Positions 36,790 to 45,745 of a DNA stretch of 64,000 nt are shown in pieces. The stretch's first letter is position 1, and every line of letters begins with the position of its first letter. The position numbers and the translations under genes were made by a program. Origin of the DNA: Terripilifer ovatus (lineage in GTDB: Bacteria > Pseudomonadota > Alphaproteobacteria > Rhizobiales > Beijerinckiaceae); contig JARHVB010000010.1 in NCBI GenBank assembly GCA_029222685.1, positions 248,001-312,000 of the forward strand, in the 5' to 3' direction. The notes under the pieces were generated by a model. That model worked only from the letters and a program-made list of their open reading frames with translations, had not been told where the DNA came from and did not search any database.

Positions 36790-37398
36790 TCAGGCCGACT
36801 TCAATTCCGCTTCGGCGAACTCGTAATTGGCGAGCTTGTCGAGGAAGTTTGCCGTGTAGTCGGGGCGGCGATTGCGGAAATCGAGATAATAGCTGTGCTC
36901 CCAGACATCGAGGCCCAGCAGCACCTTGCCTTCGCCGGTGGCGAGCGGGTTGGAGCCGTTCGGCGTCTTCGTCACTTTCAGCTTGCCGTCCTTGCCGAGG
37001 ACGAGCCACGCCCAGCCGGAGCCGAACTGGCCGACGGCGGCGGCCTTGAAAGCGTCCTTGAACGCATCGACGCTGCCGAGATCGGCAACGATCTTCTTTT
37101 CCAGAGCGCCCGGAATGGCGCCGCCCTTCGGCGACAGGTTCTTCCAGAACAGGATGTGGTTCCAATGCTGGCCGGCATTGTTGAACACCGGCGCCATGTC
37201 ATCCTTGCCGTAGGAAAGTTTGACGATCTCTTCGAGCGACTTGCCCTTCAGGGCGTCATTCTTCTCGACGAAGCCGTTGAGCGCGGTAACATAGGCCTGA
37301 TGATGCTTGCCATGATGGAGTTCCAGCGTCTCCTGACACATGCCCTTTTCAGCCAGGGCATTTTGAGCGAACGGCAGGGTGGGAAGTTCAAAAGCCAT
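36790..37398 (-). CDS. sodB: Iron/manganese superoxide dismutase
   Basis: Converts superoxide to oxygen and peroxide in the cytoplasm; 202 residues. Metal ligands are in the usual motifs: His in LHHGKHHQAY, His in HWNHILFW, and Asp and His in DVWEHSYYLDF. The Gln in FNNAGQHWNH occupies the position typical of iron-type enzymes, suggesting Fe or cambialistic use. The start has GGAGA upstream. It is divergent from a Cys-cluster HTH regulator with a 157-base shared control region, which hints that the regulator controls sodB. Confidence 0.95.
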   Translation of the reverse strand: MAFELPTLPFAQNALAEKGMCQETLELHHGKHHQAYVTALNGFVEKNDALKGKSLEEIVKLSYGKDDMAPVFNNAGQHWNHILFWKNLSPKGGAIPGALEKKIVADLGSVDAFKDAFKAAAVGQFGSGWAWLVLGKDGKLKVTKTPNGSNPLATGEGKVLLGLDVWEHSYYLDFRNRRPDYTANFLDKLANYEFAEAELKSA

Positions 37399-37555
37399 TA
37401 TGCTTCTCCATTCTTTGGAACATGTTCGGGGCTTGGGGCTTAACGTGAATGCTGCGGCTCAAGGCCGGGCATTCAATCCGATATAAAGAACCTTGCTGTC
37501 AGACTGAAACCGCTCTATTTTCCAAGGCACATCTTGTTAAAAAAGGAGGGGTTCG

Positions 37556-38227
37556 ATGTCAAGTGAAAGCTTGAATGCTGCAGAACTGGATCCTCTCCGC
37601 GCGCCTACCGAGCGTGTTCTGCTGATACTCAAGATGCGGGGGCCGCAGACCGCCACATCAATCGGCGAGGCGCTTAACGTGACCGGCGAGGCGGCACGTC
37701 AGCGTCTGGTTCGCCTTGCCGAGGCAGGGCTGGTTTCAGCGAAGAGCATTCCCACGGGTGTTGGGCGCCCCTCCCAGTTCTGGGAGTTAACGCCAAGCGG
37801 TTATGCAAGGTTCCCCGACACTCATGCCGATCTCACCGTTCGTGTCCTCGATATCGTCCGCGAAAAGCTGGGCCCCCGTGCCCTGGAAATCATTGTCGAT
37901 ACGCGGGAGGCAGAGACAAAGCGCGCCTATGCCGCGGCGATGGAGGGACTGGCAGGACTTCGCGCCCGCGTCGAACGTCTGGCGGCCCTGCGTTCGCGTG
38001 AGGGCTATATGGCGAGCTGGCGACAGGACGATGACGGCTCGTTCGTCCTGATGGAGGATCATTGCCCGATCTGTGCGGCGGCGACGGCCTGCCAGACACT
38101 CTGCCGGGCTGAATTGAACGTGTTTCGCGCCATCCTCGGCAAGGACGCCATTGTCGAGCGGTCCGAACATCTGCTCGCCGGCGCGCGGCGCTGCGTCTAC
38201 ACGATCCGCCAGGCTTCGGAGTCATGA
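37556..38227 (+). CDS. HTH transcriptional regulator with C-terminal Cys cluster (SufR-like)
   Basis: A 223-residue regulator. The N-terminal winged helix (residues about 18-90) reads as an ArsR/DeoR-type HTH (TATSIGEALNVTGEAARQRL), with a wing TGVGRPSQFWEL. The C-terminal third holds four Cys in CPICAAATACQTLC (about residues 170-185), similar to the Fe-S-binding end of SufR-type sensors, so it may respond to iron-sulphur or redox status. The ATG at 37556 follows a strong AAGGAGG. It is divergent from sodB, its probable target. Direct evidence for metal binding is lacking. Confidence 0.85.
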   Translation: MSSESLNAAELDPLRAPTERVLLILKMRGPQTATSIGEALNVTGEAARQRLVRLAEAGLVSAKSIPTGVGRPSQFWELTPSGYARFPDTHADLTVRVLDIVREKLGPRALEIIVDTREAETKRAYAAAMEGLAGLRARVERLAALRSREGYMASWRQDDDGSFVLMEDHCPICAAATACQTLCRAELNVFRAILGKDAIVERSEHLLAGARRCVYTIRQASES

Positions 38228-38233
38228 AAGCGG

Positions 38234-39151
38234 CTAAGTTTCCTTGCCGGCATCAAATCCATAAGTCGCCGACAAGCGTTCCTTGAGATAATCGCCGGCA
38301 AGGATTGGCGGATAGCGCGCCGGCCGCTCGGTGCTGACGCAGCTGGGCACGGCGGCAACCGGCGCGTCCGCATTGGCGTCGAGAAAGAAGGCGACGGAAT
38401 AGCGGTCGCGGCCAGGCGGGTTGATCACGCGATGCGGCGTCGAGCGATAGACATCGTTGGTCCAGCGCATCAGGCAGTCGCCGATGTTGCAGACGAAGGC
38501 ACCCGGTATATAGGGCGCGGCGATCCATGCGCCGTCGAGGCCGCGTACCTCTAGGCCGCCGGCATCATCAGTGAGCAGCAGGGTCAGATTGCCGTAGTCG
38601 GTATGTTCGCCTGCGCCATATTGCCCGTCGGCGCGCACCGATGCCGGCGGATAGTGCAGAAGCCGCAGCGTTGCCATCGGCCGGTCAAGTTTGCTGTCGA
38701 AGAAATGCGGATCGAGATCAAGGTCTTTTGCGATCGGCCGGTGCAGGGCAACGCCGAGCGCCAGGACCTTGTCGAAATAATCGAGAACCGTCGAACGAAA
38801 TTCGGCAAGTTCCGGCCAGACATTTGCCGCCGGTCCGGCGCCTTCGACGCCGACATTGAAGGCTTCCTTGTCGTCGACGTTCTTGCCGGGGTCGAGAGTT
38901 TCCGTGCGCAGGCCGACATAGCCCCGATTGGCGGAGGTGGCCGAAATCGCCAGCCGGGCTTTCTCGTCGGTGGGAAGCGCGAAGAACTTGTGCGACATCG
39001 CAAAAAGATTGCTGATGTCAGCCGCCGGAATGCCGTGGCCGGTCAGGTAGAAGAAGCCAACCTGCCGGCAGGCATGGCCGAGCCTCTCCGCCAGTTGCGC
39101 TATGCCGCCCGTGTTCAGCTCCGCGGCATCGATGATCGGAATGGAGGTCAT
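38234..39151 (-). CDS. Isopenicillin N synthase-family 2-oxoglutarate/Fe(II) oxygenase
   Basis: A 305-residue non-heme iron oxygenase. The facial triad is visible: His and Asp in GEHTDYGNLTLLL and the distal His in STPHRVINPP; the 2-oxoglutarate Arg-x-Ser lies in RDRYSVAFF. The N-terminus (IPIIDAAELN, then QVGFFYLTGHGI) is typical of the family. It converges on the Cys-cluster regulator (6 bases between stops) and lies 80 bases after the ABC ATPase gene on the same strand, so it may be transcribed with the transporter. Its substrate is unknown; oxidation of a purine or pyrimidine derivative is possible but speculative. Confidence 0.9.
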   Translation of the reverse strand: MTSIPIIDAAELNTGGIAQLAERLGHACRQVGFFYLTGHGIPAADISNLFAMSHKFFALPTDEKARLAISATSANRGYVGLRTETLDPGKNVDDKEAFNVGVEGAGPAANVWPELAEFRSTVLDYFDKVLALGVALHRPIAKDLDLDPHFFDSKLDRPMATLRLLHYPPASVRADGQYGAGEHTDYGNLTLLLTDDAGGLEVRGLDGAWIAAPYIPGAFVCNIGDCLMRWTNDVYRSTPHRVINPPGRDRYSVAFFLDANADAPVAAVPSCVSTERPARYPPILAGDYLKERLSATYGFDAGKET

Positions 39152-39231
39152 GCCCGATCAAAGCAGAAAACACGGGATAACGAAAGCGCACTAAACACTA
39201 AACTTGTGCCGCGATGGCCTCGTCTGCCAGG

Positions 39232-40761
39232 CTAATGATGCCCCGCCATATGCATGCCGATGGTGGCGCGATCGGTTTCCTGCACCGGCGCCACATAGGT
39301 GATCTTGCCTTCCGACATCACCGCCACGCGGTCGGCAAGCTCCAGCACCTCGTCGAGGTCTTCCGATATGAGCAGAACCGCCGCACCCTTGTTGCGCTGT
39401 TCCATGATCTGCGAGCGGATTTCCGCCACCGAGGCGAAATCTAGCCCGAAGCAGGGATTGGCGACGATCAGCACATCGACATCGCCCGACAGTTCGCGCG
39501 CCAGCACGGCGCGCTGGACATTGCCGCCGGAGAGATCGCCGATCGGCGAGTCCGGCGACTGGGTCTTGACCTGATAGCGGGCGATGAGCTCGCGCGCCTT
39601 GGCGCGCATCGGCCCCGGCGACAGCCACCAGCCGAGTTTCGCGTTCGGCGGCTTGTCGAAATTGCGGAACGCCATGTTCTCGGCCACGCTCATGCGCGGC
39701 ACCGTGGCGTTCTTCAACGGCTCTTCCGGCAGCCCGAAAACCTTCATGCGGTAGTAGGCGTCACGCGTCGGCTCGAACGGCGCATCGCGAATGAAGATGC
39801 GGCCGTCCTTGAGCGGACGCTGCCCCGACAGCACTTCCACCAGTTGCGACTGGCCGTTGCCGGAGACGCCGGCGATGCCGACGATTTCGCCGGCCGAGAC
39901 TTTCAGGTTGACGGCAGCCAGAACCGGCAGGCCCTCGTCGTCATCCGCCATCAGCCCGGCGAGATCGAGCGTCGTCTTGCCGGCCGGGCGTTCGGCGCGC
40001 TTGGCGCGGTCGCGCACCTGTGTGTCGCCGATCATCATGCGCGCCATGTCGTCGGTGCTCATCTCAGCGACATTGCCGCCGCCGACTCTGCGTCCGCGGC
40101 GCAGCACCGTCAGGCTGTCGGCAAACGATGTCACTTCGCGGAACTTGTGGGTGATCATCACCACCGAAATTTCCTTGCGGTCGGTCATGCCCTTCAGAAG
40201 CCCGAGAATTTCGTCCGCCTCCTGCGGCGTCAGCACCGACGTCGGCTCGTCGAGGATCAGCAGGCGCTGGTCGAGATAAAGCAGTTTCAGGATTTCAAGC
40301 TTCTGCTTTTCGCCGGCGGCCAGCGAAGCGACAGGCACGTCCAGCGGTGCGCGAAACGGCATGCGATCCAGAAAGGCGTCGAGCGACTTCTTTTCCTTCG
40401 TCCAGTCGATCACGCCCGGCGCATCGGCGCGGCTGATGACAAGGTTTTCCGCCCCGGTCAGGCACGGTACCAGAGTAAAGTGCTGATAGACCATGCCGAG
40501 CCCGTGCGCGCGCGCATCGCGCGGATTGCGGATCAGCGTTTCCTGTCGATCGAGCAGCAGCGATCCGCGATCGGCGTGATAATAGCCCATGATCGACTTC
40601 ACCAGCGTCGATTTGCCGGCGCCGTTCTCGCCCAGCAGCGCATGGAAGGAGCCTGCCTCCACCTTCATCGACACATCGCCGAGCGCCGTGAAGGATCCGA
40701 ATATCTTGGTCATGCCGATGGTCTCGAGCGCCATCGCGCGGACGGGAGCGTCTACAGACAT
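39232..40761 (-). CDS. BMP-type nucleoside/sugar ABC transporter ATP-binding protein
   Basis: A 509-residue ATPase with two fused nucleotide-binding domains, as in nucleoside (NupO/YufO-type) and sugar importers. The first has Walker A GENGAGKSTL, signature LAAGEKQKLEI and Walker B LLILDEPTSVLT. The second has a degenerate Walker A (GVSGNGQSQL) and signature LSGGNVQRAVL, a usual pattern in this class. The start at 40761 follows GAGAGGTGG. It belongs to the BMP binding-protein and two-permease set at 41.7-44.9 kb but is separated from them by a cysteine hydrolase gene and a 131-bp palindromic repeat, so it probably needs its own promoter or read-through. Confidence 0.93.
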   Translation of the reverse strand: MSVDAPVRAMALETIGMTKIFGSFTALGDVSMKVEAGSFHALLGENGAGKSTLVKSIMGYYHADRGSLLLDRQETLIRNPRDARAHGLGMVYQHFTLVPCLTGAENLVISRADAPGVIDWTKEKKSLDAFLDRMPFRAPLDVPVASLAAGEKQKLEILKLLYLDQRLLILDEPTSVLTPQEADEILGLLKGMTDRKEISVVMITHKFREVTSFADSLTVLRRGRRVGGGNVAEMSTDDMARMMIGDTQVRDRAKRAERPAGKTTLDLAGLMADDDEGLPVLAAVNLKVSAGEIVGIAGVSGNGQSQLVEVLSGQRPLKDGRIFIRDAPFEPTRDAYYRMKVFGLPEEPLKNATVPRMSVAENMAFRNFDKPPNAKLGWWLSPGPMRAKARELIARYQVKTQSPDSPIGDLSGGNVQRAVLARELSGDVDVLIVANPCFGLDFASVAEIRSQIMEQRNKGAAVLLISEDLDEVLELADRVAVMSEGKITYVAPVQETDRATIGMHMAGHH

Positions 40762-40813
40762 GGCTTCCACCTCTCAACCGCATGAATCTTTTTTATCTGA
40801 TCCGCGACCTCTC

Positions 40814-40944
40814 CGTCATGCCCGCGCTTGTCGCGGGCATCCACGCGATGACGCTGCTCTAATATTGCAGAACGAGAAGAGTGATTTTCTGCACCACTAC
40901 CGCGCACCACGGCGTGGGTGCCCGCGACAAGCGCGGGCATGACG
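40814..40944. repeat. Large inverted repeat between transporter genes
   Basis: Arms of 33 bases at 40814-40846 and 40912-40944 pair at 32 of 33 positions (core CATGCCCGCG and CGCGGGCATG) around a 65-base spacer. Each arm is itself partly palindromic. It lies inside the transporter operon, between the hydrolase and ATPase genes. Confidence 0.85.
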
Positions 40945-41017
40945 GCGAGGCGGAGGCAAGGCGTTCGTCCGCGACGTCGACGGCTGGGAGATCCGTGTCT
41001 CAATACCATCAGAGCCT

Positions 41018-41707
41018 CTAGGGCAGGTTCGAGATAAACAGATCCGAGTTCGATACCGCGCCGAACACGCCGCCCTGCATCTTGACCATCTTGATTGCGG
41101 CGGCGTGATTGCCGGCATCGGTCGCCGCGCAGCAGTCTTCTAGCAACAGGCATTCGAAGCCGCGGTCGTTGCCTTCGCGCATGGTCGTATGCACGCAGAC
41201 GTCGGTGGTGATGCCGGTCAGCACCAGGTTGCGGATGCCGCGCGCCCGCAGCAGCAGTTCGAGATCGGTGGCGTAGAACGAGCCCTTGCCCGGCTTGTCG
41301 ATGATCGGCTCGCCGGGCAGCGGCCTGAGCTCCGGGATGATGTCCCAGCCGGGCTCGCCGCGCACCAGGACGCGTCCGCACGGGCCGGGGTCGCCGATGC
41401 CGGCGCCGATCTGGCGCGAACGCCAGCGCTTGTTGTCGGGCAGGTCGGTGAGGTCGGGCCTGTGTCCCTCGCGCGTATGAAAAATATAATAGCCCTTCGC
41501 GCGCATGGCTTCGAGCAGTCGCTGAAGCGGCTCGATGGGCGCCCGCGTCAGGGCTATGTCATAGCCCATGCTATCGACATAGCCGCCCTTGCCGCAAAAG
41601 TCGGTCTGCATGTCGATGACGATCAGCGCCGTGTTGTCGGGATAAAGTACTCCGTCGAAGGGCCAGTTGTAGGGCCCCGCCGGGATCGTTGTTGAGACAA
41701 GCTCCAT
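41018..41707 (-). CDS. Isochorismatase-superfamily cysteine hydrolase
   Basis: A 229-residue amidohydrolase of the family that includes biuret hydrolase, ureidoacrylate hydrolase (RutB) and N-carbamoylsarcosine amidase. The catalytic triad is visible: Asp in [13 protein letters not shown], Lys in [12 protein letters not shown], and Cys in [12 protein letters not shown]. The start at 41707 (MELVSTTI) follows 8 bases after the upstream permease gene. The transporter context suggests it hydrolyses an imported amide or carbamoyl compound, perhaps a purine or pyrimidine breakdown product. This substrate assignment is inference. Confidence 0.88.
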   Translation of the reverse strand: MELVSTTIPAGPYNWPFDGVLYPDNTALIVIDMQTDFCGKGGYVDSMGYDIALTRAPIEPLQRLLEAMRAKGYYIFHTREGHRPDLTDLPDNKRWRSRQIGAGIGDPGPCGRVLVRGEPGWDIIPELRPLPGEPIIDKPGKGSFYATDLELLLRARGIRNLVLTGITTDVCVHTTMREGNDRGFECLLLEDCCAATDAGNHAAAIKMVKMQGGVFGAVSNSDLFISNLP

Positions 41708-41714
41708 GATGGCC

Positions 41715-42635
41715 CTATTTGGTGATGGAAAGTTCGCCCGGCACGTCGCGCGAGGCACGCTTCGATCCGGCGGACGCGATCATGATGAACAGGGTGAGGA
41801 TGTAAGGCGCCGCGTTGAAGAAATAATAGCCCTGCGTGATGCCGACCGATTGCAGCGCCGGGCCGATGGCGCCCGTGGCGCCGAACAGAAACGCCGCGGC
41901 GACGCAGCGCAGCGGATCCCAGCGCGCGAAGATCACCAGCGCGACTGCCATCAAGCCCTGTCCCGATGACAGGCCCTGGTTCCACGAGCCCGGGTAGTAG
42001 AGCGACAGGAACGCGCCGCCGACGCCGGCCAGGAATCCGCCGGCCGTCGTCGCCAGAAAGCGCACCAGATCGACCGACACGCCCATCGCCATGGCGGCTG
42101 GTGCGCTGTCGCCGGTCATGCGGATGATGAGGCCCCATTTCGTATTGGCGAAAGCCCAGGACATGGCCATCGCGACGAGGATGCCGATGATGAGCAGCGA
42201 ATTGATCTGCAGCGCCGTCGCCAGTTGCGCATTGCCTGTCCAGTCGCCGAGCGGGATCGAGCCGAGGCGCGGAGCCGTCGGCTGGATGTAGGCCTTGCCG
42301 AAGAAGAAGGCGAGGCCGGTACCAAACAGCATCATGGCGATGCCGATGGCGACGTCGTTCACCTTGGGCAGCTTGCAGATATAGCCGTGCATGGCGCCGA
42401 GCGCCGAGCCGGCGCAGCCGGCAGCCAGCACGCCGAGCCAGGGCGAGCCGGTGTGATAGGAGATCGCATAGGCCGACATGGCGCCGAGCACGAGCGTGCC
42501 TTCGAGGCCGAGATTGACCCGTCCGGATTTCTCCGTCAGGCATTCGCCCAGCGCCACGAACATGAACGGCGTCGAAACGCGCAGTGCGCCGCCGAGAATG
42601 GCGATGAAGACGATGAACAGCGTGTTGTCGCTCAT
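41715..42635 (-). CDS. BMP-type ABC transporter permease (second)
   Basis: A 306-residue integral membrane protein of the branched-chain/nucleoside permease family, with about eight hydrophobic segments. The conserved [13 protein letters not shown] and [14 protein letters not shown] segments are typical of YufQ/NupQ-type permeases. The start at 42635 ([10 protein letters not shown]) overlaps the TGA of the first permease by 4 bases (ATGA), showing coupling. A longer frame reaching 43115 is only an overlap with the first permease read out of frame. It pairs with the first permease to form the channel. Confidence 0.92.
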   Translation of the reverse strand: MSDNTLFIVFIAILGGALRVSTPFMFVALGECLTEKSGRVNLGLEGTLVLGAMSAYAISYHTGSPWLGVLAAGCAGSALGAMHGYICKLPKVNDVAIGIAMMLFGTGLAFFFGKAYIQPTAPRLGSIPLGDWTGNAQLATALQINSLLIIGILVAMAMSWAFANTKWGLIIRMTGDSAPAAMAMGVSVDLVRFLATTAGGFLAGVGGAFLSLYYPGSWNQGLSSGQGLMAVALVIFARWDPLRCVAAAFLFGATGAIGPALQSVGITQGYYFFNAAPYILTLFIMIASAGSKRASRDVPGELSITK

Positions 42636-43753
42636 GTGCGGTCGCTCGTCGTTGCGGCTTTGAAGATGGCGAAGCGCCCGTACAGCGTCTCCGAGACGAG
42701 CAGCACGACGAAGGTCAGCCCCTGCAGCACCAGCACGGTGGCGTCCGGCAGGTCCATACGGCGCTGGATCAGGCCGCCCGAAGCGACAATGCCGCCGAAC
42801 ATGATGGCCACGAAGATGATCGCGACCGGATTGTGGCGCGCCAGAAACGACACGAGGATGCCAGTAAATCCGTAGCCCGCGGCAAGCGAGGCATTGGCGC
42901 GGCCCTGGATGGCTGCGACCTCGAAAAAGCCCGCGAGCCCGGCGCAGGCGCCGGCAATCGCCGTGCAGGTGACGATCAATCGGCCGACCGGAAGGCCTTG
43001 GGCCAATGCTGCCCGCGCGTTGCCGCCGGTGATCCGCGCGGCGAAGCCGAAGGTGGTGCGTGTCATCAGGATATGCAGCAGGATGGCGATGATGATGCCC
43101 GCGGCCAGACCCCAATGCACATCGGTGCCGGGAATCTTGCCGATCATATAGGCGTCGCCGAGCGGCTTGGTCGACGGCTTGTTCGGATTGGTGAGATCGC
43201 GCAACGCGCCTTCAACAAAGAAATTCATGATCGCGATGCCGATATAGGTCAGCAGCAGCGACGAGATCGTTTCATTGACGCCGCGATAATGGCGCAGCGC
43301 ACCGGCAAGCCCCACCCAGGCGCCGCCGACAAGGGCGCCGGCCATGGCCATGATCAGCAGCGTCGGCAGCGGCGGCACCCTGTCGAGCATGGGAATGGCG
43401 ATGGCGGCGGAGGCGAAACCGCCCAGCACCAGTGCGCCTTCGCCGCCGATCGTGATCAGGCCGATGCGTGCAGGGATGGCGACGGCAAGGGCTGTGAGAA
43501 TGAGCGGCGCGGCACGCTGCAGTGTGTTCTGGACCGAGAACGCGGTGCCGAAGCCACCGCGCCAGACGAGTTCGAAGAATTCCACCGGCGACTTTCCGAT
43601 GGCTGCCAGAAACAGCGAGAACAGCAGTGCCGACACCACCAGTGCGAACACCGGAATGGCGATATATTCGGCGCTGCTGCGCAGGCGGACGATGAAGTCA
43701 CGCCTGGCATTCGACGGGCTCACGGCAGTGGCGTCAAAGGTAGCCTCGGTCAT
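42632..43753 (-). CDS. BMP-type ABC transporter permease (first)
   Basis: A 373-residue permease of the same family as the next gene but longer at the N-terminus. It has about ten hydrophobic stretches and the family segments GLITIGGEGALVLGGFASAA and RITGGNARAALAQGLPV. It lies 42 bases after the binding-protein gene and overlaps the second permease by 4 bases. Together with the binding protein and the two-domain ATPase it makes a complete importer for nucleosides or related compounds. Confidence 0.92.
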   Translation of the reverse strand: MTEATFDATAVSPSNARRDFIVRLRSSAEYIAIPVFALVVSALLFSLFLAAIGKSPVEFFELVWRGGFGTAFSVQNTLQRAAPLILTALAVAIPARIGLITIGGEGALVLGGFASAAIAIPMLDRVPPLPTLLIMAMAGALVGGAWVGLAGALRHYRGVNETISSLLLTYIGIAIMNFFVEGALRDLTNPNKPSTKPLGDAYMIGKIPGTDVHWGLAAGIIIAILLHILMTRTTFGFAARITGGNARAALAQGLPVGRLIVTCTAIAGACAGLAGFFEVAAIQGRANASLAAGYGFTGILVSFLARHNPVAIIFVAIMFGGIVASGGLIQRRMDLPDATVLVLQGLTFVVLLVSETLYGRFAIFKAATTSDRT

Positions 43754-43795
43754 TGTTCACCCCGCACTGCGATCATGCCGTGGCTGCTGACAAAA

Positions 43796-44920
43796 TCAGG
43801 TAATCGACCCGACGACGCCTTCGAGCAGATAGTCCATCTGATCGAGATAGGGGTCGTAATTGTCGTAGGATTTGTCGATGACGAGCTTGCCCTTGTTGTC
43901 CTTGAGCGGACCGACATAGATCGGCTTCTTCGCTTTCAGGTCGGCGATGGCCGCAGTGGCTGCCTTGCGCGCTTCTTCGGTTGCGCCGGCGCCGAAGGGC
44001 GTATTCTGCACCATGTCGGTGTCATAGCCGCCGGCCACCATGTTCGGTAGCGCCTCACCCTTGGCGAGCTTTTCGGCATAGCCCTTGTAAATGGTCTCCC
44101 ACTTGTATTCGGCGCCGGTGATGAAACCCTTGGGCGCCAGCGGCGCCTGCGAGGCATTGTGGCCGCAGGTCTTGACGCCGCGCTTCTCCGCCGTCTCGAC
44201 GACGACCTTCGGCCCGTCGACATGGCAGGTGATGACATCGCAACCCGCGTCCACCAGCGCATTGACGGCTTCCGCCTCGCGTACCGGCATCGACCAGTCG
44301 CCGGTGAAGATCACCTGCACGACCGCGTTGGGATTGGTCTTCCTGGCGCCGAGCATGAACGAGTTGATGTTGCTCAGCACCGAGGCGATCGGCTTGGCGG
44401 CGACGAAGCCGAGCTTGTTGGATTTCGTCGACAGGCCGGCGGCGATGCCGTCGACATAATGGCCCTGGTTGAGATAGCCGAAGTAGCTGCCGAGGTTTTT
44501 CGGATGCTTGGTGGCGTCCCACAGCGGCGCTGCGTGACGGAACTGGACCTTCGGATATTTTTTTGCCAGGTCCACCATGAACGGCGAGAAATAGCCGAAC
44601 GACGTGCCCAGAATAATATCGGCGCCGTCGAGATTGACCATCGACTCCATGGATTTTGCGCAGGCGTCGGTCTCGGGAACATTCTCTTCTTCGACGGCCT
44701 TGACGCCGGCGACGCCCTTCAGCGCCTTGATGGCGACCGCATGCGCCTGGTTCCAACCGAAGTCGTCGCGCGGGCCGACATAGACGATGCCGATGGTAAC
44801 ACCAGCGGCGCGGGCGATCTGGCTTGTCGAGGTCAGAAGACCTGCGGCTCCGGCAGCACCTGCCGCATGCAAGAATCTACGCCGGGAAATATGAAACCGC
44901 TGCACTGGCAAACTGGACAT
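43796..44920 (-). CDS. BMP-family ABC transporter substrate-binding protein (Tat-exported)
   Basis: A 374-residue periplasmic binding protein of the BMP/PnrA family, which binds purine nucleosides or bases. The signal peptide has a twin-arginine motif (SRRRFLHAAG) ending at QIARAAG, so export is likely folded via Tat. Binding-domain segments include IVYVGPRDDFGWNQAHA, ILGTSFGYFSPF and CHVDGPKVVVETAEKRG. Tat export is less common for this family in Gram-positives, where lipoproteins prevail. The gene follows guanine deaminase by 121 bases, supporting a purine ligand. Confidence 0.93.
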   Translation of the reverse strand: MSSLPVQRFHISRRRFLHAAGAAGAAGLLTSTSQIARAAGVTIGIVYVGPRDDFGWNQAHAVAIKALKGVAGVKAVEEENVPETDACAKSMESMVNLDGADIILGTSFGYFSPFMVDLAKKYPKVQFRHAAPLWDATKHPKNLGSYFGYLNQGHYVDGIAAGLSTKSNKLGFVAAKPIASVLSNINSFMLGARKTNPNAVVQVIFTGDWSMPVREAEAVNALVDAGCDVITCHVDGPKVVVETAEKRGVKTCGHNASQAPLAPKGFITGAEYKWETIYKGYAEKLAKGEALPNMVAGGYDTDMVQNTPFGAGATEEARKAATAAIADLKAKKPIYVGPLKDNKGKLVIDKSYDNYDPYLDQMDYLLEGVVGSIT

Positions 44921-45041
44921 GGATGAACGCTCCTTGCTGGAACCGTTTTGCCCGCCGGCAATTGGGTCTAGACATCAGCAAGGACTATGCCAGCAATCAG
45001 CACCGGCTTTGTTCGTCATGCGACAGGCGATCTGATTTAAC

Positions 45042-45527
45042 TCAATAAGGAACCTTGTCTTCTTTCAGCGTCCATTCCTGGAAGACGGCCTCTGCGTCCG
45101 GCAGCGGCAGATGCAATGTCGGGATCGAGCGATCGCTGATCGGCTTGCCGACTTCCTCGTAGATCGCGGCATCGTCGAAACCGATGGCCGCCGCCTGGTC
45201 GCGCGAATTGGCAAAGACAAGCCGGTCGAGCCGCGCCCAGTAGACCGAGGCAAGACACATGGGACAGGGCTCGCAACTGGAATAGATCGTCGCACCTTTC
45301 AGGGAAAAGTTGCCGACCGCGGTACAGGCGCGGCGAATGGCGGAGACTTCGGCATGGGCGGTCGGATCGTTGGAGGTCGTGACTTCGTTCCAGCCTTCAG
45401 CCAGAATTTTCCCGTCCCGCACGATGACGGCGCCGAACGGCCCGCCCGTACCCTCATGCATTTTCTTGCGGGAGAGTTCGACGGCATAGGCGAGAAATTT
45501 GGCATCGTCCTGGCTGTTCACGGTCAC
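45042..45527 (-). CDS. guaD: Guanine deaminase (CDA-fold, GuaD-like)
   Basis: A 161-residue zinc deaminase converting guanine to xanthine. The zinc site is clear: His and catalytic Glu in PTAHAEVSAIR, and two Cys in SCEPCPMCLAS. The segments GGPFGAVIVRDG, TTSNDPTAHAE and YWARLDRLVF, and the length, closely match Bacillus GuaD, better than tRNA adenosine deaminase. GTG at 45527 was taken as start because GAGGAA lies upstream and the family begins here (a second GTG at 45521 is possible); longer in-frame starts are unlikely. It is divergent from the 8-oxoguanine deaminase gene and precedes the BMP transporter. Confidence 0.9.
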   Translation of the reverse strand: MTVNSQDDAKFLAYAVELSRKKMHEGTGGPFGAVIVRDGKILAEGWNEVTTSNDPTAHAEVSAIRRACTAVGNFSLKGATIYSSCEPCPMCLASVYWARLDRLVFANSRDQAAAIGFDDAAIYEEVGKPISDRSIPTLHLPLPDAEAVFQEWTLKEDKVPY

Positions 45528-45745
45528 GCGGCAGTTCCTCTTTGGGTTTCGGTCGAAGCAGTAAATCGGCTGCCGACTTTCCGGGCAGATAACCGGCAAG
45601 CCATTTGCAGACATTTCTTTATGACGCCTGATTTGGCAAGACTGCGAGACGGAGCGGGAGCAAGACGTATTCCAGACGAAGTGGTGTCAGTTGTTTAAGC
45701 TGTCTGCCTAAATATAAGGCGGAATTGAAGCGTGAGAGGTTCGAT

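Noticed and set aside
42636..43115. N-terminal extension of the second permease frame
   Set aside because: It overlaps the first permease in another frame; the family start and an ATGA overlap are at 42635.
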